From: Rhodocyclales bacterium
Lineage (GTDB): Bacteria > Pseudomonadota > Gammaproteobacteria > Burkholderiales > Rhodocyclaceae
DNA: 64,000 nt
Assembly: GCA_016235165.1 (NCBI GenBank)
Contig: JACRLX010000007.1
Span: 1 to 64,000 of the forward strand
Direction of reading: 5' to 3'
Numbering within the stretch: position 1 is the first letter of the stretch; every line of letters starts with the position of its first letter. Below are positions 28,871 through 39,256 of this stretch, piece by piece. Made by a program: the position numbers and the translations under genes. Under the pieces are notes generated by a model. It saw only the letters and a list, made by a program, of their open reading frames with translations. It had not been told where the DNA came from and did not search any database.

Positions 28871-29860
28871 ATGGCAAAAGCCCCCGTTCGTGTCGCAGTG
28901 ACCGGCGCCGCCGGCCAGATCGGTTACGCCGCAATCTTTCGCATTGCCGCCGGCGACATGCTGGGCAAGGATCAACCCGTGATCCTGCAACTGCTCGAGC
29001 ACCCCTCCGAGAAGCCCCAGGCCGCGCTCAAGGGCGTGATGATGGAACTCGACGATTGCGCCTTCCCGCTGCTCGCCGGCGTGGTTGGCACGGGCGATGC
29101 GCGGGTGGCGTTCAAGGATGCCGACTATGCGCTGCTGATCGGCGCCAAGCCGCGCGGCCCCGGCATGGAACGCAAGGACCTGCTGATGGACAACGCCAAG
29201 ATCTTCATCGAACAGGGCGGCGCCCTCAACGACGTGGCCTCGCGCAACGTCAAGGTGCTGGTGGTCGGCAACCCCGCCAACACAAACGCCTATATCGCCA
29301 TGAAGTCGGCCAAGAGCCTGCCGGCCAAGAACTTCACTGCCATGCTGCGCCTCGACCACAACCGCGCGGTGTCGCAACTGGCCACGCGCACCGGCAAGTC
29401 GGTCAACGACATCGAAAAGATGATCGTCTGGGGCAACCACTCGCCCACCATGTATCCCGACCTGCGCTTCTGCACCGTCGCCGGCCAGGCCGCACCGGCC
29501 GCCGTCAATGACGAAGCCTGGTACAGGAACGAGTACATCCCCACCGTCGGCAAGCGTGGTGCAGCCATCATTGCCGCCCGCGGTGCCTCGTCGGCCGCCT
29601 CGGCAGCCAATGCCGCCATCGACCACATGCGCGACTGGGCACTGGGCACCAACGGCAAGTGGGTCACCATGGGCGTACCGTCGGATGGCTCCTACGGCAT
29701 TCCCAAGGACATCATCTACGGCGTTCCCGTCACCTGCGAGAACGGCGAGTACAAGCGCATCGAAGGCCTGGCCATCGACGACTACTCGCGCGGCATGATG
29801 GACAAGACACTGGCCGAGCTGCAGGAAGAGCAAGCCGGCGTCGCCAGCCTCCTCGGCTGA
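28871..29860 (+). CDS. mdh: Malate dehydrogenase
   Basis: Mdh interconverts malate and oxaloacetate with NAD(H). The 329-aa protein belongs to the cytosolic-like MDH type: it has [62 protein letters not shown] and [14 protein letters not shown] with the catalytic His. A well-formed promoter and a palindromic operator lie upstream. The lyase and aconitase genes follow, so this is the first gene of the plus-strand TCA arm. Confidence 0.96.
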   Translation: MAKAPVRVAVTGAAGQIGYAAIFRIAAGDMLGKDQPVILQLLEHPSEKPQAALKGVMMELDDCAFPLLAGVVGTGDARVAFKDADYALLIGAKPRGPGMERKDLLMDNAKIFIEQGGALNDVASRNVKVLVVGNPANTNAYIAMKSAKSLPAKNFTAMLRLDHNRAVSQLATRTGKSVNDIEKMIVWGNHSPTMYPDLRFCTVAGQAAPAAVNDEAWYRNEYIPTVGKRGAAIIAARGASSAASAANAAIDHMRDWALGTNGKWVTMGVPSDGSYGIPKDIIYGVPVTCENGEYKRIEGLAIDDYSRGMMDKTLAELQEEQAGVASLLG

Positions 29861-29903
29861 TGGAACCCGGCAGGATGATCGCCAGCGCCGATGGTGCAAC
29901 ACG

Positions 29904-30929
29904 GTGACCACGGTGCTGCATCCTGCCGACGTCCTTTATCGCGGGGAGAAGCCCTTCCCCGCCCTTCCCGCCTGCGAGCACTACGCCGGCTCGGAAAAGA
30001 ACCTGCGCAAGGCCCTGCAACTGCAGGGCGATCTCGCCAATGACGGACGCCCGGTATTCGATGTCACCGGCGATTGCGAGGATGGCGCGCCGGCCGGCCG
30101 CGAGGCCGAACACGCCGCGATGATCGCCGGCCTGATCCTCGATCCGGCAAACCGCTACGGCCGCCTCGGCGCCCGCATTCACGACCTCACCCATGCCCAC
30201 TGGCGTGCCGACCTCGAAATCATCGTCGGCAACGCCGGCCACCAGGTTGCCTACATCGTGCTGCCCAAGGTCGCGGGTGCCGACGACGCCCTGACCCAGA
30301 TCCAGGCGCTGGACGATGCTCGGGCCCGCCATGGCGTCGAGCGCCAGATCCCGGTGCATGTGCTGATCGAAACCCCGGGCGCGCTGAACGAAGCCTGGAA
30401 GATTGCCGCCCTGCCCCATGTCGAGACCATCGATTTTGGCCTGATGGATTTCGTCAGTGCCCACCACGGCGCCATCCCCGGCAGTGCAATGCGCTCGCCG
30501 GGGCAGTTTTCGCACCCATTGGTGATGCGCGCCAAGTGCGAAATCGCCGCGGCTGCGCTGGGCAATGGCGTGGTTCCGGCGCACAACGTCACCACCGAAC
30601 TCAACGACCCCGACGTCGTTCGCGAGGATGCCCGCCGGGCGCGCAGCGAATTCGGCTTCCTGCGCATGTGGAGCATCCACCCGCGCCAGATCCAGCCCAT
30701 CGTCGAAGCCATGCGTCCGGACTTTGCCGAGGTCACCGAGGCGTCCGGCATCCTGCTTGCCGCCCAGAATGCGCACTGGGGCCCGATCGCCTGGGAAGGC
30801 AAGCTGCATGACCGCGCCTCCTACCGCTACTACTGGGAGCTGCTGCGCCGTGCCCATGCCACTGGTGCGGCTTTGCCCGCCGCGGCGAGTAAACATTTCT
30901 TCAATTCCGGGGCTGCAAGAAACCACTGA
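29904..30929 (+). CDS. CoA-ester lyase, HpcH/HpaI-CitE family
   Basis: The 341-aa protein belongs to the HpcH/HpaI aldolase and citrate-lyase-beta superfamily (malyl-CoA or citramalyl-CoA lyase-like). It shows [35 protein letters not shown] with metal-ligand acids, [17 protein letters not shown] and [18 protein letters not shown]. The start appears to be GTG at 29904; no in-frame ATG fits. It sits between mdh and acnB, so a role in cleaving or making a C4-C5 CoA ester linked to malate metabolism is likely. The true substrate cannot be read from sequence. Confidence 0.85.
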   Translation: MTTVLHPADVLYRGEKPFPALPACEHYAGSEKNLRKALQLQGDLANDGRPVFDVTGDCEDGAPAGREAEHAAMIAGLILDPANRYGRLGARIHDLTHAHWRADLEIIVGNAGHQVAYIVLPKVAGADDALTQIQALDDARARHGVERQIPVHVLIETPGALNEAWKIAALPHVETIDFGLMDFVSAHHGAIPGSAMRSPGQFSHPLVMRAKCEIAAAALGNGVVPAHNVTTELNDPDVVREDARRARSEFGFLRMWSIHPRQIQPIVEAMRPDFAEVTEASGILLAAQNAHWGPIAWEGKLHDRASYRYYWELLRRAHATGAALPAAASKHFFNSGAARNH

Positions 30930-30972
30930 CCCCGACCACTGTCAAACCCGATTCCAACGAGAGGACCTCACC

Positions 30973-33516
30973 ATGCTTGAAGCCTATCGCCAACACGTCG
31001 CTGAACGCGCAGCCCTCGGCATTCCGCCCCTGCCCCTGGGCAAGCAGCAGACCACGGAGCTGGTCGAACTGCTGAAGAATCCCCCCAAGGGCGAGGAAGC
31101 CACACTGGTCGAACTGATCACGCACCGCGTCCCAGCCGGCGTCGATGATGCCGCAAAGGTCAAGGCCGAATTCCTGGCGAAAGTTGCCGCCGGCCAGACG
31201 GCGTGCCAGTTGATCAGCCGCGAAAAGGCCACCGAACTGCTCGGTACCATGGTCGGCGGCTACAACGTCAAGCCGCTGATCGATCTGCTCGACGACGCCG
31301 TATGTGGGGCCGCCGCCGCCAAGACGCTGAAGAGCACCCTGCTGATGTTCGACTACTTCAACGACGTCGCCGAAAAAGCCAAGGCCGGCAGCGCCAACGC
31401 CAAGGCCGTGATGCAGTCCTGGGCCGATGCCGAGTGGTTCACCTCGCGCCCCGAAGTGCCGAAGAAGATTTCCGTTACCGTGTTCAAGGTCACCGGCGAA
31501 ACCAACACCGACGACCTCTCGCCCGCGCCCGACGCCTGGAGCCGCCCCGACATCCCGCTGCACGGCCTGGCCATGCTGAAGAACCCGCGCGACGGCATCA
31601 CGCCCGAGAAGCCTGGCGAGCGCGGCCCGATCACGCTGATCGAGGACCTGAAGAAAAAGGGCCACCCGGTGGCTTATGTCGGCGACGTGGTCGGCACCGG
31701 CTCCAGCCGCAAGTCAGCCACCAACTCGGTGATCTGGTGGACTGGCGACGACATCCCCTTCGTTCCCAACAAGCGCTACGGCGGCTTCTGCCTCGGCGGC
31801 AAGATCGCGCCGATCTTCTTCAACACCCAGGAAGACGCGGGCGCCTTCCCCATCGAGTGCGATGGCGCGCAGATGAACATGGGCGACGTGGTCGACATCT
31901 TCCCCTATGACAAGAAAGTGGAGAAGAACGGTGCCGTGATCTCCACTTTCGACTACAAATCGGAAGTGCTGCTCGACGAAGTCCGCGCCGGGGCGCGCGA
32001 GGCGCTCGGCCTGGCGGCCTCGACCTTGTTCCGCCTGCCCGTCGCGCCCAAGGATTCCGGCAAGGGCTACTCGCTGGCACAGAAGATGGTTGGCCGCGCC
32101 TGCGGCATGCCCGAAGGCAAGGGTGTTCGCCCCGGCACCTACTGCGAGCCGCGCATGACCTCGGTCGGCAGCCAGGACACCACCGGCCCGATGACCCGCG
32201 ACGAGCTCAAGGACCTTGCCTGCCTCGGCTTCTCCGCCGACCTGGTGATGCAGTCCTTCTGCCACACCGCCGCCTACCCGAAACTGGTGGACGTGAAGAC
32301 CCACCGCACCCTGCCCTCCTTCATCACGGCGCGCGGCGGCATCTCGCTGCGTCCCGGTGACGGCGTGATCCACAGCTGGCTCAACCGCTTCCTGCTGCCC
32401 GACACCGTCGGTACCGGCGGCGACAGCCACACCCGCTTCCCGATTGGCATTTCCTTCCCGGCCGGGTCCGGCCTGGTGGCCTTTGCTGCCGCCACCGGCG
32501 TGATGCCGCTCGACATGCCCGAATCCGTGCTGGTGCGCTTCAAGGGCCAGCTCAACCCTGGTATCACCTTGCGCGACCTGGTCAATGCCATTCCCTACTA
32601 CGCCATCAAGCAAGGCCTGCTGACCGTCGAGAAGAAGGGCAAGAAGAACATCTTCTCCGGCCGCATCCTCGAAATCGAAGGCCTGCCCGACCTCAAGGTG
32701 GAACAGGCTTTCGAACTTTCCGACGCCGCCGCCGAGCGTTCCGCCGCCGCCTGCTCCGTGCGCCTGAACAAGGAACCCATCGTCGAGTACCTGCGCTCCA
32801 ACATCACCCTGATGAAGTGGATGATCGCCGAAGGCTACGAGGACAAGCGCACCCTGGGTCGCCGCATCAAGGCCATGGAAGAGTGGATCGCCAAGGGCAC
32901 GCTGCTGGCTCCGGACGCCGATGCCGAATACGCCGCCGTGATCGAGATCGACTTGGCCGATGTCACGGAGCCGCTGATGGCCTGCCCCAACGATCCGGAC
33001 GACGTCAAGCTGCTGTCCGAAGTCGCCGGCGACAAGATCGACGAAGTTTTCATCGGCTCCTGCATGACCAACATCGGCCACTTCCGCGCTGCCGGCAAGG
33101 TGCTCGACGGCAAGAGCGACATCCCGACCCGCCTGTGGATTGCGCCACCGACCAAGATGGACGCCATGATCCTCAACGAGGAAGGCTATTACTCGGTACT
33201 CGGCAAGTCCGGTGCGCGCATGGAAATGCCCGGCTGCAGCCTGTGCATGGGCAACCAGGCGCAGATCCGCAAGGGCAGCACGGCGGTGTCCACCTCGACC
33301 CGCAACTTCCCCAACCGCCTCGGCATCGACACCCGCGTCTATCTCTCGTCCGCCGAACTGGCGGCGGTCTGCGCGCTGATGGGCAGGATCCCGACCGTGG
33401 CCGAATACATGGAGCAGGTCAAGACGCTGGAATCCAAGGCGGCCGATGTCTATCGCTACATGAACTTCGACCAGATCCAGGACTTCAAGGAAATCGCGGA
33501 TACGGTCACGGTGTAA
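30973..33516 (+). CDS. acnB: Aconitate hydratase B (bifunctional with 2-methylisocitrate dehydratase)
   Basis: AcnB isomerises citrate to isocitrate through a 4Fe-4S cluster and can also serve the methylcitrate cycle. The 847-aa protein has the N-terminal HEAT-like domain characteristic of AcnB ([20 protein letters not shown]). The swivelling domain includes [20 protein letters not shown] and [15 protein letters not shown]. The cluster cysteines appear in [12 protein letters not shown] and [12 protein letters not shown]. The ATG at 30973 follows a GAGGACC purine stretch. A strong terminator follows, closing the mdh-lyase-acnB unit. Confidence 0.97.
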   Translation: MLEAYRQHVAERAALGIPPLPLGKQQTTELVELLKNPPKGEEATLVELITHRVPAGVDDAAKVKAEFLAKVAAGQTACQLISREKATELLGTMVGGYNVKPLIDLLDDAVCGAAAAKTLKSTLLMFDYFNDVAEKAKAGSANAKAVMQSWADAEWFTSRPEVPKKISVTVFKVTGETNTDDLSPAPDAWSRPDIPLHGLAMLKNPRDGITPEKPGERGPITLIEDLKKKGHPVAYVGDVVGTGSSRKSATNSVIWWTGDDIPFVPNKRYGGFCLGGKIAPIFFNTQEDAGAFPIECDGAQMNMGDVVDIFPYDKKVEKNGAVISTFDYKSEVLLDEVRAGAREALGLAASTLFRLPVAPKDSGKGYSLAQKMVGRACGMPEGKGVRPGTYCEPRMTSVGSQDTTGPMTRDELKDLACLGFSADLVMQSFCHTAAYPKLVDVKTHRTLPSFITARGGISLRPGDGVIHSWLNRFLLPDTVGTGGDSHTRFPIGISFPAGSGLVAFAAATGVMPLDMPESVLVRFKGQLNPGITLRDLVNAIPYYAIKQGLLTVEKKGKKNIFSGRILEIEGLPDLKVEQAFELSDAAAERSAAACSVRLNKEPIVEYLRSNITLMKWMIAEGYEDKRTLGRRIKAMEEWIAKGTLLAPDADAEYAAVIEIDLADVTEPLMACPNDPDDVKLLSEVAGDKIDEVFIGSCMTNIGHFRAAGKVLDGKSDIPTRLWIAPPTKMDAMILNEEGYYSVLGKSGARMEMPGCSLCMGNQAQIRKGSTAVSTSTRNFPNRLGIDTRVYLSSAELAAVCALMGRIPTVAEYMEQVKTLESKAADVYRYMNFDQIQDFKEIADTVTV

Positions 33517-33532
33517 TTTCTCCTGTGGCAAC

Positions 33533-33560
33533 AAAAAGCCCCGCGCTTGCGGGGCTTTTT
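33533..33560 (+). terminator. Rho-independent terminator after acnB
   Basis: GCCCCGC and GCGGGGC form a perfect 7-bp stem with a GCTT loop at 33538-33555, followed by five T's. A matching A-run on the other side means it could also end leftward transcripts. Confidence 0.92.
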
Positions 33561-33630
33561 GCTTTTTGGCGCCGTGGTACCAGCTGTCCGCAAGGGATAC
33601 CGTCTCCGGCCCGAGCCGGAGACATAACTT

Positions 33631-33930
33631 TTATTCGCCGCGCCGCATCTCGCGGCGGCGTTCGCGCATGCGTTCTGGATACAGGTCGCGCCCGGCATCG
33701 TGCACATCGCGCCGCAGCTGCCTGCGCTCCTCGGGAGTCATGCGCTGCCGCTGCGCCGCATCGCCCTCGGCGTTGAACTGAGTCGGCCGCGCCTCCGGCA
33801 TCATGCGCTGCGGTGCGGGTCCGCCACCGCGCTCGCGCCGCGGGCCCGGCACACCCTGCGCAGAGACCTCGGCCGCCAGCAGCAGTGCCGTAGCCAGCAT
33901 TATCCAAAACGACCTGCGTCCCGCGTTCAC
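33631..33930 (-). CDS. Small exported basic protein of unknown function
   Basis: The product (about 99 aa) starts at GTG 33930, preceded by AAAGGA with good spacing. It has a signal peptide (SFWIMLATALLLAAEVSAQG). A very Arg-rich mature part follows, containing RMTPEERRQLRRDVHDAGRD and ending RRREMRRGE. The MTPEERRQLR-type stretch recalls small periplasmic helical proteins of betaproteobacteria, but I cannot name a family. It lies 20 bp after another tiny exported ORF, and both face the ompR/envZ pair. Confidence 0.6.
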   Translation of the reverse strand: MNAGRRSFWIMLATALLLAAEVSAQGVPGPRRERGGGPAPQRMMPEARPTQFNAEGDAAQRQRMTPEERRQLRRDVHDAGRDLYPERMRERRREMRRGE

Positions 33931-33950
33931 GACAATTCCTTTCAATCCGC

Positions 33951-34085
33951 TCAACGAAGCATACTGGAAATCTGCTCGCCGGCGATGTGGCTTGCTGCCA
34001 TCAGGTGATCGATGCCCGCCTGTGGATCGGCGCCCCAGAGCGCCAACGCAAGTCCAAGTGCAATGCTGAGGAACAATGCTTTCAT
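33951..34085 (-). CDS. Tiny exported or membrane protein (44 aa)
   Basis: The frame begins MKALFLSIALGLALALWGAD, a signal peptide or single membrane helix. About 25 further residues (HLMAASHIAGEQISSMLR at the end) follow. GGAG seven bases before the ATG at 34085 supports translation. It is first in a two-gene unit with the basic exported protein and divergent from the two-component system; a signal or accessory role is speculative. Confidence 0.5.
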   Translation of the reverse strand: MKALFLSIALGLALALWGADPQAGIDHLMAASHIAGEQISSMLR

Positions 34086-34230
34086 GGTGGTCTCCGTGTT
34101 GCGGCCGGTGTTTCGGCACGCTTGCAGTTTCATGCCGCCCTGTAAGCCAAGTGTTGCGCCGGCCCCGGCTTTGTAAGCCTTTGTTAAAGGTGTTGGCAGG
34201 ACGGCATCGATCCCGCTACGATTGGCCCCC

Positions 34231-34959
34231 ATGAACGAGACCCGATCCAAGATTCTTGTCGTCGATGACGACCTGCGGCTGCGCCAACTGCTCGAACGCT
34301 ACCTTTCCGACCAGGGCTTCACGGTCAAGGCGGTGCCCGATGCGCCATCCATGGACAGGGCGCTGGAGCGTGAGCTCTACGACCTGATCGTGCTCGACCT
34401 GATGCTGCCGGGCGAAGATGGCCTGGCGATCTGCCGCCGCCTGCGCGGTGCCGCCAACCCGGTAAGCATCATCATGCTGACCGCCAAGGGCGATGAAGTC
34501 GATCGCATCGTCGGCCTGGAGATCGGCGCCGACGATTACCTGCCCAAACCCTTCAATCCGCGCGAGCTGGTGGCCCGCATCGGTGCGGTGTTGCGGCGCC
34601 GCGCCGCGCCGCCGCCTCCGGGCGCCCCGGCGATCACCGAGGCAGTGGTGCGTTTCGGCAAGGTCGCGATCAACCTCGGCACGCGAGAACTGGAGTGTGA
34701 GGGCGAAACCACGCTGCTGACCTCGGGCGAGTTCGGCCTGCTGCGCGTGCTGCTGGAACATCCGCGCCAGCCGATGAGCCGCGACAAGCTGATGGAACTG
34801 GCGCGCGGCCGCGAATACGAAGTCTTCGACCGCGCCATCGACGTGCAGATCTCGCGCCTGCGCAAGCTGGTCGAGGAAGATCCGGGCAAGCCCCGTTACA
34901 TCCAGACCGTCTGGGGCTTCGGCTATGTTTTCGTTCCTGACGGCAGGAAGCACGAGTAA
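34231..34959 (+). CDS. ompR: OmpR-family response regulator
   Basis: The 242-aa protein has a receiver domain with ILVVDDDLRLRQLLERYL, the phospho-acceptor Asp in LIVLDLMLPGEDG and the Lys in YLPKPFNP. A winged-helix DNA-binding domain follows (LLTSGEFGLLRVLLEHPRQP, then DVQISRLRKLVEEDP and IQTVWGFGYVF). Similarity and the downstream kinase point to the OmpR/EnvZ pair, which responds to osmolarity and envelope state, though the name is by resemblance. ATG 34231 chosen; the kinase starts 12 bp after its stop. Confidence 0.9.
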   Translation: MNETRSKILVVDDDLRLRQLLERYLSDQGFTVKAVPDAPSMDRALERELYDLIVLDLMLPGEDGLAICRRLRGAANPVSIIMLTAKGDEVDRIVGLEIGADDYLPKPFNPRELVARIGAVLRRRAAPPPPGAPAITEAVVRFGKVAINLGTRELECEGETTLLTSGEFGLLRVLLEHPRQPMSRDKLMELARGREYEVFDRAIDVQISRLRKLVEEDPGKPRYIQTVWGFGYVFVPDGRKHE

Positions 34960-34971
34960 TCACCGCCAGTC

Positions 34972-36297
34972 ATGAGGCTCCTGCCGCGCTCGCTGCTGTG
35001 GCGTACCTTCCTCCTGCTTGCGGTGCTGATGCTGATTTCGGTCACCGCCTGGTTTGCCATCTTCCGCGCCTACGAGCGCGAACCGCGTGCCCGGCAGTTG
35101 GCGCAAACTCTGGTCAGCGTGGCCAATCTGACGCGCGCGGCATTGATTTCGGCGCGCGCAGATTCACGCCGCGAACTGCTGCGCGAGCTTTCCGACCGCG
35201 AAGGCATCCACATCTATCCGGCCGAGCCGGGCGACCGCATCGAACCCCTGCCCGACCGCGCCTTCCTCCTGCGCGTCGAGGAGCTGGTGCGCGATCAGCT
35301 TGGACCGACGACGCGCCTGACGCTGGAACGCGAAGGCGAGCGCGCCCTCTTCCTCAATTTCCGCATCGACGACAGCGAAGACGGCAACTACTGGCTGACG
35401 TTGCCGCGCGAACGCATCGAACGCGTGTTTCCGCTGGGCTGGCTGGGCTGGGGTGTTGCCGCGCTGCTCCTTTCCCTGGGCGGCGCCTGGCTGATCGTGT
35501 TCCGCATCACCCGCCCGCTCAAGGCCCTGCAACACGCAGCGCGGGAAGTCGGCGCCGGTGGCACGCCGACGCGGCTCGACGAAAACGGCCCGACAGAGCT
35601 GGCCACCGTGGCCCACGCCTTCAACCAGATGAGCGCCGACCTGGCGCGAATCGATCAGGATCGGGCGCTGATCCTGGCCGGCATTTCCCACGACTTGCGC
35701 ACTCCGCTGACGCGCCTGCGCATGGGCATCGAAATGGCTGGCGACGAGTTGCTGCGCGAAGGTATGACGGCGGATGTCGAGGAGATGGACAAGACCATCG
35801 GCCAGTTCCTCGATTTCGCCCGCTCCGAGGGCGGCGAGGCGATCGCGGAAGTCGACCTGCCCGCCTTGCTGAATGAGATCGCCGGGCAGTACCGACGACG
35901 CGGATACGCCGTCGACTGTTCCGGGAGCATCGATGTTCCCCGTCTGCGACTGCGGCCCCAGGCCATGCGCCGCGCCGTGAGCAATCTCATCGACAACGCA
36001 CTGCGTCACGCTGGCCGCGACCAGCCGGTGGAAATCGCTCTCGCAGGTGACGACGACGGCTGGACCGTGCAGGTACGAGATCATGGACCCGGGATCCCCC
36101 CCGCCGAAATCGAGCGGGTCAAACGACCCTTCGCCCGCCTCGAATCCGCGCGCAGTAACGCCGTTGGCGCCGGCCTCGGCCTCGCCATCGTTGACCGCGT
36201 GGCCCGCGGTCATGGGGGAAAACTCGCTCTCCTGCCGCGCGATGGCGGCGGACTCGTGGCCTGCATTCGACTGCCTCTGGCAGGCCATCCCTCCTGA
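34972..36297 (+). CDS. envZ: EnvZ-like sensor histidine kinase
   Basis: The 441-aa inner-membrane kinase has two membrane helices (about residues 9-30 and 155-178) flanking a periplasmic sensor. A HAMP domain, the H-box GISHDLRTPLTRLRMG, the N-box NLIDNALRHAG and G-boxes DHGPGIP and GAGLGLAIV follow. It phosphorylates the adjacent OmpR-type regulator. A degenerate copy of the 25-bp element (35547-35571, encoding VGAGGTPT) lies in HAMP but could be ordinary HAMP coding sequence. The stop is followed by a T-rich tract near 36318 without a clear stem. Confidence 0.9.
   Translation: MRLLPRSLLWRTFLLLAVLMLISVTAWFAIFRAYEREPRARQLAQTLVSVANLTRAALISARADSRRELLRELSDREGIHIYPAEPGDRIEPLPDRAFLLRVEELVRDQLGPTTRLTLEREGERALFLNFRIDDSEDGNYWLTLPRERIERVFPLGWLGWGVAALLLSLGGAWLIVFRITRPLKALQHAAREVGAGGTPTRLDENGPTELATVAHAFNQMSADLARIDQDRALILAGISHDLRTPLTRLRMGIEMAGDELLREGMTADVEEMDKTIGQFLDFARSEGGEAIAEVDLPALLNEIAGQYRRRGYAVDCSGSIDVPRLRLRPQAMRRAVSNLIDNALRHAGRDQPVEIALAGDDDGWTVQVRDHGPGIPPAEIERVKRPFARLESARSNAVGAGLGLAIVDRVARGHGGKLALLPRDGGGLVACIRLPLAGHPS
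35547..35571 (+). repeat. Degenerate copy of the 25-bp element in the EnvZ-like gene
   Basis: 19 of 21 constrained positions match; the right arm has one change and the last base differs. It encodes VGAGGTPT in the HAMP domain and may be ordinary coding sequence. Confidence 0.4.
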
Positions 36298-36392
36298 GCC
36301 ACGCACATCCGTCAGCTTTTTTTTGCAACGACAGGACGGTGTTGGCACGAAAACGCTGCGGGAAATGCTGAGTCCATTGCGGAAACCTCGGG

Positions 36393-38312
36393 TTGACCTC
36401 CGGTTTCCAGGGCAAGGATACTCGCCGCATCGTGAATAAATTGGCAAACCAGGACTCGGGCCTGGAAATCGCGCAGCTCCTTGTGCAGGCCGGAGTGCTG
36501 GCAGCGGAGCGGCTGGATTACGCCCTGCGGGTGCATGCCAAGCTGAGTGCCGGACGAACCCTGCTTTCGGTCCTCAGGGAACTTGGCCTGGTGACCGACG
36601 AGCAGGTGCGGGAAACGCTGCGCGTTAACCGGCACAGTGTGCGGCTTGGTTCGCTTCTGGTTGAACTCGGGCAAATCAAGCCGACCGAGCTCGATGCCGC
36701 GCTCCAGACCCAACGGACTTCACCTGAGCGAAAGAAGCTGGGCGAAGTGCTGCTCGACCTGCGTTTCATCGAGGAACATCGGTTGATCGAAGTGCTATCG
36801 AGTCAGCTCGGATTTCCGCGTGCCGAGCCTGATGCCGCATCGCTCGATCGGGAGCAGTTTGCAAAGGTAAATGCCCGCTGGTGTGTGCAGCATCAACTGG
36901 TTCCGCTCCGCAATGATGGCGGCGGAACGCTCGTGGCAATGGCGGACCCCATGGACCGCGGCGCGCGCGACGCGGCGAGCGCGATGTTCGGCCGTGGCAT
37001 CGTGTTCGCGATTGCCGGCAAGCGCTCCATCCTTGAGACCATTGCGGCTACCGACCGCTCGTCGGCACCCCAGACACGCATTCAGAACGACGAGAGCGGA
37101 GTCGTCCAACTGGTGGATGCGATCATCCTCGAAGCACTGAGGGCCGGGGCAAGCGACATCCACATCGAACCGTTGAAGAGCGTCCTGCGTGTTCGCATGC
37201 GCTGCGACGGCGTGCTGGTGCACCACGCCGACTACGACATGGAAATCGCCGCAAAACTTGCCAGCCGCATCAAGGTCATGGCAGGCGCCGACATCGCGGA
37301 GCGTCGCCGGCACCAGGACGGTCGCATTCGCTTCCTGCACGAGCCGAGCGGCGCCTCCTGCGACATCCGGGTCTCCATATTCAGCACGCTGAATGGGCAA
37401 AAGCTCGTGCTGCGCCTGCTAAGCCGCAAAGCCCAGCTGCTCGACATCCGTGAGACAGGAATGGCGCCACGCATGCTCGAACACTTCCTGCAGGATGCGC
37501 TCGACATCCCGAGCGGCGTAATCCTGATTACCGGGCCGACCGGCTCGGGCAAGACCACCACGCTCTACGGAGCCATCAACTATTTGAACGATGCCGAGTC
37601 CTGCATCGTTACCGCCGAAGACCCGGTCGAATATGTGATCGACGGCATCGCACAGTGCTCGATCAATCCGCAGTTGAACCTGACTTTCGAAGAGACTTTG
37701 CGGCACATGGTGCGGCAGGATCCGGACGTCATCGTGTTGGGCGAGATCCGCGATCGGTTTTCGGCGGAGACGGCGATCCAGGCCGCCCTCACCGGACACA
37801 AGGTGCTGACCACCTTTCACACCGAAGACACCATCGGTGGCTTGCTGCGGCTGATGAACATGGACATCGAGACCTTCATGATCTCGTCTACCGTGGTCTC
37901 GGTGGTCGCCCAGAGGCTCCTGCGGCGCATCTGCGAATCCTGCGCCGAACCCTACCGCGCAAGCGCAAGCGACTTGCGACGCCTGAGCTACGGCGCCCAT
38001 GATCTCGCCGGTGCCCAGCTCCGCATCGGGCATGGTTGCCCGGCTTGCCGGCACACGGGATACACTGGCCGCGTTGGCGTGTTCGAGCTTCTGGTGCTCA
38101 ACGAACAGGTGAAGGAAGCAATCCTCGCCCGCCGTACATCGACCGAGATTCGTCGCATCAGCGTCGAAACCTCGGGGCTCGTCACGCTGCTGGAGGATGG
38201 CATCACCAAGGCCGCCCAGGGCCAGACCACGCTCGCCGAGATCTACCGTCATCTGCCCAGGCTCGACAAACCCCGCCCGCTTGCCGAACTGAGGCGCATT
38301 TTGGGAAACTGA
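36393..38312 (+). CDS. PilB/GspE-type secretion ATPase with MshEN repeats
   Basis: The 639-aa ATPase has an N-terminal region with repeated RLGSLLVELGQI/LGEVLLDLRFI-type motifs (about residues 60-180), resembling MshEN domains, some of which bind cyclic di-GMP. The type II/IV secretion ATPase core follows: RMRCDGVLVHH, Walker A GPTGSGKTTTLYGAI, the Asp box TAEDPVEYVIDG, Walker B DVIVLGEIRD, the His box TTFHTEDTIGG, and a CxxC...CxxC zinc module (CESC, CPAC). No pilin, inner-membrane or secretin genes are nearby; an HDOD gene follows by one base. The start is uncertain: TTG 36393 or GTG 36432. Confidence 0.88.
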   Translation: MTSGFQGKDTRRIVNKLANQDSGLEIAQLLVQAGVLAAERLDYALRVHAKLSAGRTLLSVLRELGLVTDEQVRETLRVNRHSVRLGSLLVELGQIKPTELDAALQTQRTSPERKKLGEVLLDLRFIEEHRLIEVLSSQLGFPRAEPDAASLDREQFAKVNARWCVQHQLVPLRNDGGGTLVAMADPMDRGARDAASAMFGRGIVFAIAGKRSILETIAATDRSSAPQTRIQNDESGVVQLVDAIILEALRAGASDIHIEPLKSVLRVRMRCDGVLVHHADYDMEIAAKLASRIKVMAGADIAERRRHQDGRIRFLHEPSGASCDIRVSIFSTLNGQKLVLRLLSRKAQLLDIRETGMAPRMLEHFLQDALDIPSGVILITGPTGSGKTTTLYGAINYLNDAESCIVTAEDPVEYVIDGIAQCSINPQLNLTFEETLRHMVRQDPDVIVLGEIRDRFSAETAIQAALTGHKVLTTFHTEDTIGGLLRLMNMDIETFMISSTVVSVVAQRLLRRICESCAEPYRASASDLRRLSYGAHDLAGAQLRIGHGCPACRHTGYTGRVGVFELLVLNEQVKEAILARRTSTEIRRISVETSGLVTLLEDGITKAAQGQTTLAEIYRHLPRLDKPRPLAELRRILGN

Positions 38313-38313
38313 A

Positions 38314-39156
38314 ATGACATCCCCAAAACCCATCAAGGAGCAGATCCGCGAATACCTGAACCGCTCGGGAGTGCAACTGCCGGTCTTCAACCCCGTCGCC
38401 CTCGAACTCAATGCCGCGCTCGGCAACGAAGATGCGTCGCCAGCGAAGGTCGAGGCCATGATCTGCAAGGATCCGGCGCTGGCCGGGCAGGTGTTGCGCA
38501 TGGCCAATTCCAGTGCTTTTGCCGGGCTGACGCAGATCGTCACCGTCAGGCAGGCACTGATGCGCCTTGGCATGAAGCAGGTGGCAAGGCTGGCCATCGC
38601 CGCTTCGCAACACAGCCTGTATCGCTCGCAGGACAGTATTGCGAGTGACTGGCTGGCGCGCCTCTGGCGTCAGGCTTATGCCAGTGCGACCGGCGCCAGC
38701 TGGATCGCCGAGTGCACGGGGCGGCGGCACGCCGCCGAGTCAGCCTTCCTCGCCGGCCTGCTGCACGACATCGGCAAGCTGCTGATCCTCCGTGCGATCG
38801 AGGATCTGACTGCGCACGGTGACGCGGAAAAAACGCAGATCACCCCCGAGCTGCTGCTGGAGGTGCTCGATAGCCTGCATTGCGAAATGGGTTTCGAACT
38901 GATGCAACACTGGAACCTGCCTGAGGCTTACTGCCTCGTCGGACGCGACCACCATGCCGAGCGTTTCGATTCGACGCAGGAATTACTCGTCATCGTGCGC
39001 CTGCTCGACCAGGTGTGCGCCAAGCTGGGTATCGGTGGCACGCCAGACCCGGAGATGATGCCGGCTGCGAGTGCCGAAGCCCAGGCGCTTGGCTTGAGCG
39101 AGGTGCAGATTGCGGAGCTGGAGATCTTTCTCGAAGACGGTGCCGCGTTTGCATGA
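38314..39156 (+). CDS. HDOD-domain signalling protein
   Basis: The 280-aa protein is an HDOD domain: LPVFNPVALELNAAL, KDPALAGQVLRMANSSAF, TVRQALMRLGMKQVARLA, and the HD-type motif AGLLHDIGKLLIL. HDOD proteins act in signalling, often around cyclic di-GMP, stress and secretion or competence. The ATG at 38314 is one base after the ATPase stop, so the two are co-translated and presumably work together. Output is unknown. Confidence 0.88.
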   Translation: MTSPKPIKEQIREYLNRSGVQLPVFNPVALELNAALGNEDASPAKVEAMICKDPALAGQVLRMANSSAFAGLTQIVTVRQALMRLGMKQVARLAIAASQHSLYRSQDSIASDWLARLWRQAYASATGASWIAECTGRRHAAESAFLAGLLHDIGKLLILRAIEDLTAHGDAEKTQITPELLLEVLDSLHCEMGFELMQHWNLPEAYCLVGRDHHAERFDSTQELLVIVRLLDQVCAKLGIGGTPDPEMMPAASAEAQALGLSEVQIAELEIFLEDGAAFA

Positions 39157-39256
39157 TGCGTCATAGCTTGTGTCAATGCCTGCCTTGGCGATCCATGGCC
39201 CGGTGGCAGCTGCTTGCGCGTATCCTGCCGCCATTCCAGATTACACACGACGTGAA

